Positions 16,957-21,080 of a stretch of DNA of 21,080 nucleotides are shown here, one piece after another. Position numbers and translations under genes: made by a program. Origin of the DNA: DATGSF01 sp035302865 (GTDB lineage: Bacteria > Bacteroidota > Bacteroidia > Chitinophagales > Chitinophagaceae). The stretch covers positions 1 to 21,080 of the forward strand of contig DATGSF010000039.1 in the NCBI GenBank assembly GCA_035302865.1, read 5' to 3'. Within the stretch, counting starts at the first letter, position 1, and each line of letters starts with the position of its first letter. The notes under the pieces were generated by a model, which saw only the letters and a program-made list of their open reading frames with translations, was not told the DNA's origin and searched no databases.

Positions 16957-17679
16957 TTAGCTTTTCTGTAATACAACCAAATATTGTCCATATGCATCTT
17001 TATATTGGAATTTTAAATTCCAATTACAAGAAGAAGCAATATTTTTCAAGGTTTCTATATCTACATAAAGCCACTTAAACCATTCACTGAACTTGCCATT
17101 ATAAGAATATTGACAATCTATTTCACCAAAATAAACATCTCTTGGAAGACTCCTTTCTTCATAGAGATAATCTACTGAAGAGCTATCAAAAATTAATTGC
17201 ACATCATCTTTGCAATTCCGATGTAATAAATGTAAAAATGCAGTTAGCTTCTCTATAGTTCCAACAAAACCAATACCATTCATAAGAAAAAGCAAAGTGT
17301 CATAGGAATTTAGATTGTGATTCCAAATAGATTGATGGATTACATTTTTCAAACCTCTACCTTTCATAACTTTGCAATTATACTCAGAAATGTCTATAGC
17401 GGTGATATCCAAATGAAAGCTTTGTAAATATAAAGAATGGCTTCCAGCACCGGCACCAACATCAAGAATTTTCCCGTCGCATAAACTTAAAGCTTCCTTT
17501 TCTAATTCTGGCATAGCATTAAATGAACGAAAATAATAAGCTGTATCCATTTCTACCGGAGCGCCAAACAAATCATGCACCCATAATTTATCCTTTAGAT
17601 TGTTTGTAAAATAATCATAAATTGCCTTACCCATTGGGTCATTATTATTAACTATAGAGGAGTAATTTATATCTTGCAT
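16957..17679 (-). CDS. Class I SAM-dependent methyltransferase, substrate unknown
   Basis: A 240-residue methyltransferase with motif I KILDVGAGAGSHSL (D73 then VGAGAG) and the strand-2 acidic residue in DITAIDIS. The N-terminus (PMGKAIYDYF, LWVHDLFGAP) and the aromatic-rich C-terminal part are not assigned to a named family. It resembles generic Methyltransf_25-type proteins of Bacteroidota. The substrate is not predictable. It is divergent from rimP, and its upstream region shares a palindromic double -7 element with the rimP promoter, so the two may be coordinated. Its 3' end faces kmo. Confidence 0.85.
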   Translation of the reverse strand: MQDINYSSIVNNNDPMGKAIYDYFTNNLKDKLWVHDLFGAPVEMDTAYYFRSFNAMPELEKEALSLCDGKILDVGAGAGSHSLYLQSFHLDITAIDISEYNCKVMKGRGLKNVIHQSIWNHNLNSYDTLLFLMNGIGFVGTIEKLTAFLHLLHRNCKDDVQLIFDSSSVDYLYEERSLPRDVYFGEIDCQYSYNGKFSEWFKWLYVDIETLKNIASSCNWNLKFQYKDAYGQYLVVLQKS

Positions 17680-17695
17680 TTAGGAATAAAAATAT

Positions 17696-17726
17696 TTTGT
17701 CAAAATTAATATATTGTCTATCTTTG
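17696..17726 (+). promoter_or_regulatory. rimP-nusA promoter (TTTG-N19-TATCTTTG)
   Basis: TTTG at 17696-17699 and TATCTTTG at 17719-17726 have a 19-nt spacer, a complete Bacteroidota-type promoter, 74 nt before rimP. The -7 box is followed by CA. The predicted transcript starts near 17733. Confidence 0.82.
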
Positions 17727-17734
17727 CAAAGTTA
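17727..17734 (-). promoter_or_regulatory. Minus-strand -7 element abutting the rimP -7 element
   Basis: Read on the minus strand this is TAACTTTG, directly abutting the plus-strand TATCTTTG. The two form the 16-bp near-palindrome TATCTTTGCAAAGTTA. It would drive the divergent methyltransferase with a leader of about 40 nt. Its -33 region would fall in the GC-rich hairpin and has no TTG, so it is weaker on paper than the rimP promoter. Confidence 0.5.
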
Positions 17735-17742
17735 CGGAAAGG

Positions 17743-17775
17743 GAGGGGGCATTTAGCCCCCTCTATTTGTTTTTT
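17743..17775 (+). terminator. Terminator-like hairpin in the rimP leader
   Basis: A perfect 8-bp GC-rich stem (17743-17750 GAGGGGGC with 17756-17763 GCCCCCTC) with loop ATTTA is followed by TATTTGTTTTTT. It has the form of an intrinsic terminator but lies between the rimP promoter and the rimP start codon, about 10 nt after the predicted transcript start. No plus-strand gene lies upstream for it to terminate, so it may be an attenuator or a 5'-stabilising structure. Confidence 0.7.
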
Positions 17776-17800
17776 GAAATAAATAAAAAATAAGAGTGGC

Positions 17801-18271
17801 ATGCAGCTAATAGAGCAGAAAATTCAAGAAATTTTAGAGAAGATAATCGAAGATTCCTCTTTGTTTCTAGTGGAACTCTTTATAAAACCTACGAATAATA
17901 TAAAAATATTCTTGGATGGAGATCAGGGAGTTACCGTAAATGCTATTGCAAAGATTAACAGAGCTTTATATGTAAAGATAGAAGAGGCGGAATTGTTTGA
18001 ACCTGGAGATTTTTCTTTAGAAGTAAGTAGTGCTGGTTTAAGTAAGCCATTGAAATTAAAAAGACAATACAATAAAAATATAGGAAGATTAGTTCAGGTC
18101 CATATAAAAGAAGAGCCTAAAAGCTATGAGGGAATCTTGGAAGAAGTGAATGAGCAAGGAATTATAATTAGTTACGAAGAGGGTAAAAGGAAAAAAGATA
18201 AAAAAACAATTCATAAAGAGATACTTTTTGAAGCTATAGATAAAACAATAGTTCAAGCTGTATTTAAATAA
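17801..18271 (+). CDS. rimP: Ribosome maturation factor RimP
   Basis: RimP assists late maturation of the 30S subunit in the cytoplasm. The 156-residue protein has the two-domain layout. The N-terminal alpha/beta domain (about 1-85) includes IKIFLDGDQGVTVNAIAKI and the family signature FSLEVSSAGLSKPLK. The C-terminal SH3-like domain spans about 90-156. The end AVFK is unremarkable. The rimP-nusA order is the classic bacterial one, with a 23-nt gap to nusA, which supports the call although RimP sequences are poorly conserved. The start ATG lies 37 nt after the leader hairpin stem. No purine-rich ribosome-binding site is evident apart from AAGAG upstream. Confidence 0.95.
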   Translation: MQLIEQKIQEILEKIIEDSSLFLVELFIKPTNNIKIFLDGDQGVTVNAIAKINRALYVKIEEAELFEPGDFSLEVSSAGLSKPLKLKRQYNKNIGRLVQVHIKEEPKSYEGILEEVNEQGIIISYEEGKRKKDKKTIHKEILFEAIDKTIVQAVFK

Positions 18272-18294
18272 AGAAATTAGAAAATAATATTCAC

Positions 18295-19665
18295 ATGGCA
18301 AGTATAAATTTAATTGATTCTTTTGAAGAATTTAGAGAAGCCGAAAATATAGATCGTCCAACATTAGTAAGAGTAGTGGAAGATGTGTTTAAAACGATGT
18401 TAAAAAGAAAGTACGAAACGGATGAGAATTTTTCCGTTATTGTAAATGACAACACAGGAGATTTAAACATAATTCATCATCGTATTATTGTTGAAGACGA
18501 TGAGGTGGAAAATGAACTAGCAGAAGTATCTTTGTCAGAAGCACAAAAAATTGATGAAGATTATGAAGTGGGTGAAGAACTGAATGTTGAAATTGATGTA
18601 AAGGATTTTGGAAGAAGAGCAATTTTAGCAGCTAAGCAAACTTTAGCAGCAAGAATTAGCGATTTGAAAAAAAATAATTTATACCAACAATATCTTGAGC
18701 GTGCAGGTGAGTTGATTAATGTGGAAGTTTATCAAGTTTGGAGAAAAGAAGTGATGGTATTAGATGAGGAAGGAAATGAATTAATTATTCCTCGTTCGCA
18801 ACAAATACCAGGAGATTATTTCAAAAAAGGAGAAATGACTAAAGCAGTTATATTGGAGCCTGAATTCAGAAATAATACTCCCATCATAGCTTTAAGTCGA
18901 ACGCATCCTGATTTCTTAGCGAGATTGTTAGAAATTGAGGTTCCTGAAATTGCGGATGGAATTATTGCTATTCGTAAAATTGTAAGAGAACCAGGTGAAA
19001 GAGCTAAAGTTGCAGTAGAAAGCTTTGATGATCGTATAGATCCAGTAGGTGCTTGCGTAGGAATGCGCGGTAGTAGAATTCATGGAATTGTAAGAGAGTT
19101 AAGAAATGAAAATATTGATATTATTAATTTTACTACTAATACATCTTTGTTAATTCAACGTTCTTTAACTCCAGCAAGAATAAATCGCATGAGCATTAAT
19201 GATAATCATGTGGATGTGTATTTAGATGTGGATCAAATATCATTGGCTATTGGAAGAAGAGGGGTTAATATCAAATTAGCACAAGAGTTGATAGGTATGA
19301 ATATTGAAGTGAAAAAAGATATAAAAAATGAAGCTGAATTTGATATTGGTATTGATGAATTTAGAGATGAAATTGATGGTTGGGTAATTGATGCTTTAAA
19401 ACAAGTTGGATGCGATACTGCATTAAGTGTTTTAGAATTGTCCATTGAAGAATTAGCACGAAGAGCTGATTTAGAAGAGGAGACTGTACGATTTGTTCGT
19501 GACATAATGGAATCGGAATTTGAAGAGGAAGTTGAGGAAGAGATTATAGAAGAAAATATAGAGAATGATGATTTAGAAGAGGATGAATATGATGATGAAG
19601 AGAGTGGTGACGAAGAAGATAATCTTCAAAAGAATGAAGAGGATGAAATAGAAGAAGATTTTTAA
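18295..19665 (+). CDS. nusA: Transcription termination/antitermination factor NusA
   Basis: NusA binds RNA polymerase and RNA and modulates pausing, termination and antitermination. The 456-residue protein has an N-terminal polymerase-binding domain (about 1-130), an S1 domain (about 135-200) and two KH domains with DPVGACVGMRGSRI (249-262) and AIGRRGVNIKLAQELIG (318-334). A short helix-hairpin-helix-like segment follows (about 365-402), then a strongly acidic tail (406-456) made mostly of Glu and Asp. The acidic tail replaces the longer paired AR repeats of E. coli NusA; it might regulate RNA or polymerase contact, which is inference. It follows rimP by 23 nt. A 15-bp hairpin and a separate promoter lie between it and infB. 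Confidence 0.97.
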   Translation: MASINLIDSFEEFREAENIDRPTLVRVVEDVFKTMLKRKYETDENFSVIVNDNTGDLNIIHHRIIVEDDEVENELAEVSLSEAQKIDEDYEVGEELNVEIDVKDFGRRAILAAKQTLAARISDLKKNNLYQQYLERAGELINVEVYQVWRKEVMVLDEEGNELIIPRSQQIPGDYFKKGEMTKAVILEPEFRNNTPIIALSRTHPDFLARLLEIEVPEIADGIIAIRKIVREPGERAKVAVESFDDRIDPVGACVGMRGSRIHGIVRELRNENIDIINFTTNTSLLIQRSLTPARINRMSINDNHVDVYLDVDQISLAIGRRGVNIKLAQELIGMNIEVKKDIKNEAEFDIGIDEFRDEIDGWVIDALKQVGCDTALSVLELSIEELARRADLEEETVRFVRDIMESEFEEEVEEEIIEENIENDDLEEDEYDDEESGDEEDNLQKNEEDEIEEDF

Positions 19666-19679
19666 ATAATAGGGATTTG

Positions 19680-19720
19680 TAATTAATTAGCTTTCTATAT
19701 TAATAAAAGCTAATTAATTA
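19680..19720 (+). terminator. 15-bp hairpin between nusA and infB
   Basis: TAATTAATTAGCTTT (19680-19694) pairs perfectly with 19706-19720 around an 11-nt loop. The stem starts 15 nt after the nusA stop and ends one base before the infB -7 box. The stem is almost entirely A-T and no T-tract follows, so it could be a weak terminator, an RNA processing site or a DNA palindrome bound by a regulator. The call as terminator is tentative. Confidence 0.5.
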
Positions 19721-19721
19721 T

Positions 19722-19729
19722 TAACTTTG
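19722..19729 (+). promoter_or_regulatory. infB -7 promoter element
   Basis: TAACTTTG followed by CA matches the -7 consensus, giving an infB leader of about 93 nt. No TTG lies at -33, where the hairpin loop and right arm sit. The leader also contains the palindrome ATTCATACTATGAAT (19767-19781). Confidence 0.6.
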
Positions 19730-19828
19730 CAATCCCAAAGGTGACGGAAGATATATTTCATAGGTGATTCATACTATGAATGAAAGGAAAAATGAATCAA
19801 ATTAATGATTGAAACTTTAAGTTAAAGA

Positions 19829-21080
19829 ATGTCAAAAGCAAAAAAAACTAGAATCTTGGCTGCAGCCAAAGAATTAAATGTGGGTAGGGAAACCGCACTT
19901 GAATTTCTGAAAAAGAAAGGATTTGAAATAGATGATTCTAAACCAGATCCTAAAATTTCAGCAGAAATGTATAATGCGTTATTAGAGGAATATGCAGATG
20001 ACAAAGCAGTGAAAAAGAAAAGTGATTCTATTGAGTTGCCTAAAGGGGGTGGCGCATCTAAACCTTCTGAAAAAGAAGAAAAAGCTAAAGCTGCTAAAGA
20101 AAAAGAAGAGCGTGAAAAAGCTGAAGCTAAAAAGAAGGCGGAAGAAGAAGCTAAGCGTATCGCTGAAGAAGAAGAAAAAAAGAAATTAGAAGAGAAAGCA
20201 AAAAAAGAAGAGGAGGAGAGAAGGTTGGCAGAAGAAAGAAAAGCTCAAGAAAAAGCGAGAAAAGAAGCTGAAGAAAAAGCGAAGAAAGAAGAAGAGGAAA
20301 GAAAATTAAAAGAATTAGCAGCACAAAAAGAAGCTGAAGAAAAAGAGCAAGAAAGAAAAGCTAAAGAAGAACAAGAAAAAGAACATATTTCCGCTGAAGC
20401 TCCAACTCTGCATGGTCCAAAAGTTGTAGCAACTATAGATTTGACTCAATTCGATAAACCAATTAAAAAATCGATTAAGAAAAAAGATTCTAAAGAAAAA
20501 GCAGATTCTAAAACAAAAGTTTCAAAGAAAGAAGAAACTAAAAAAGTTGAAGCTAAAAAGCATGAAAAAAATATAGAAAAACAACAAAAGACAAAACAAG
20601 AAGAGCAAAGAAAAAAAGAAGCGCAAAAAGACGAAACTAAGAAAGAAGAGAATGTTGAAAAACCACAAGAAGAAAAAGTGGAACATATCTCTATGAATGC
20701 GCCTAAATTGGAAGGACCTACTGTTGTTGGAAAAATTGAATTGCCAGTTGAAAGTAAAAAACCGAGTAGAAAGGAAAGAAGAAAAAGAAAAAGAATCCCG
20801 GTTGATAAAAAAGGAACACCAACAGCTGGTCAAAAAAGAAAACAAAGATCTGCTGAAGACGAAAAAACAAATAGGCAAAGACCTGCTAAAAAACAAGAGA
20901 GAAGAAGAGGGCCGAAACGTGCAAAAGTGGCTAATCAACCGCAGGAAATTGATGCAAAAGAAATTCAAGAAAGAATTAGAGAAACTCAAGCTAAATTAGC
21001 TGGTGGGCTTGGAGGAAGAGGAGGAAGAATGAAGTCTCGAAGCACAAGAAGAACAAAAAGAGAAGAGGCTGATAAACGTG
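19829..21080 (+). CDS. infB: Translation initiation factor IF-2, N-terminal part (runs off window)
   Basis: The frame is open from ATG 19829 to the window end (417 full codons). Only the N-terminal region is present; the GTPase domain lies beyond the edge. Residues 1-60 form the small IF2_N-type helical domain (TRILAAAKELNVGRETALEFLKKKGFEI). Residues 70-185 and 206-284 are highly charged Lys/Glu/Ala coiled-coil-like segments, as in Bacteroidota IF-2. Two copies of a 21-residue module, beginning EHISAEAPTLHGPKVV (185-205) and EHISMNAPKLEGPTVV (285-305), are exactly 100 residues apart. Residues 315-417 are Arg/Lys-rich with a Gly-Arg patch (GGLGGRGGRMKS) typical of the stretch before the conserved core. 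Placement after rimP-nusA supports the call. IF-2 positions initiator tRNA on the 30S subunit. Confidence 0.95.
   Translation, partial: MSKAKKTRILAAAKELNVGRETALEFLKKKGFEIDDSKPDPKISAEMYNALLEEYADDKAVKKKSDSIELPKGGGASKPSEKEEKAKAAKEKEEREKAEAKKKAEEEAKRIAEEEEKKKLEEKAKKEEEERRLAEERKAQEKARKEAEEKAKKEEEERKLKELAAQKEAEEKEQERKAKEEQEKEHISAEAPTLHGPKVVATIDLTQFDKPIKKSIKKKDSKEKADSKTKVSKKEETKKVEAKKHEKNIEKQQKTKQEEQRKKEAQKDETKKEENVEKPQEEKVEHISMNAPKLEGPTVVGKIELPVESKKPSRKERRKRKRIPVDKKGTPTAGQKRKQRSAEDEKTNRQRPAKKQERRRGPKRAKVANQPQEIDAKEIQERIRETQAKLAGGLGGRGGRMKSRSTRRTKREEADKR

Noticed and set aside
19233..19505. 90-codon minus-strand frame opposite nusA
   Set aside because: Lies over the KH2 and C-terminal part of NusA and shows no motif; treated as a shadow.
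20522..20989. 155-codon open frame on the minus strand, rich in Phe and Ser
   Set aside because: It is the reverse of the Lys/Glu-rich infB coding sequence; low-complexity purine-rich codons leave the opposite strand free of stops. The infB frame is continuous and recognisable.
20697..20999. 100-codon plus-strand frame inside infB
   Set aside because: Out-of-frame product of the same purine-rich repeat-like coding sequence; no start context or family match.
1..21080. Phage, transposon, toxin-antitoxin, CRISPR or defence system
   Set aside because: No transposase, integrase, nuclease, repeat array or small paired genes were found; the genes are mostly housekeeping and envelope functions with uniform base composition.

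Overview
The window looks like chromosomal DNA from a Bacteroidota bacterium, possibly of a Chitinophagales, Cytophagales or Flavobacteriales type; the order cannot be fixed from the sequence. The evidence is AT-rich DNA, TAnnTTTG-type -7 elements (often with a TTG about 19-20 nt upstream) before most transcription units, few Shine-Dalgarno sites, a DUF7948/SBBP-like secreted protein, a PorT-like small outer-membrane barrel, a YbeY with a D as third metal ligand, and an IF-2 with a long K/E-rich N-terminus. No mobile element, CRISPR array, tRNA or rRNA was seen. Two genes run off the edges: a secreted protein at the left and infB at the right.

Layout. 1-957 (minus) is the start of a large secreted protein. 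1070-1714 (minus) is a NarL/LuxR response regulator. 1939-2775 is tsf, standing alone with its own promoter and terminator. 2913-4306 is a compact three-gene unit with overlapping ends: a small membrane protein, ybeY and an RluA-type pseudouridine synthase. It converges with a DsbA/FrnE-like protein (4303-4974, minus). 5108-7942 is a stand-alone secreted M16 zinc peptidase. 8175-14563 is a tight run: hutH, murF (14-nt overlap), a SAM methyltransferase and a very large glycosyltransferase. An outer-membrane barrel (14654-15367) and kynurenine 3-monooxygenase (15393-16790) follow. A second SAM methyltransferase (16957-17679, minus) diverges from rimP-nusA (17801-19665). infB begins at 19829 behind its own promoter.

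How the genes fit together. Much of the window is translation and RNA machinery (tsf, ybeY, pseudouridine synthase, rimP, nusA, infB). The rest is envelope biology (murF, membrane glycosyltransferase, barrel, M16 peptidase, secreted protein) and amino-acid catabolism (hutH, kmo). The hutH-murF overlap joins a catabolic gene to an essential wall gene. The most unusual protein is the 968-residue glycosyltransferase: a GT2 polyprenyl-phosphate-sugar-synthase-like domain, a polytopic GT39/PMT-like membrane domain and a C-terminal TPR region in one chain, so it may both make and use a lipid-linked sugar.

The most interesting regulatory signals are around rimP. Two head-to-head -7 elements share one 16-bp near-palindrome, and a GC-rich terminator-like hairpin lies in the rimP leader. 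A perfect 15-bp hairpin separates nusA from the infB promoter. A perfect 13-bp inverted repeat bounds a geneless 126-bp segment after kmo.
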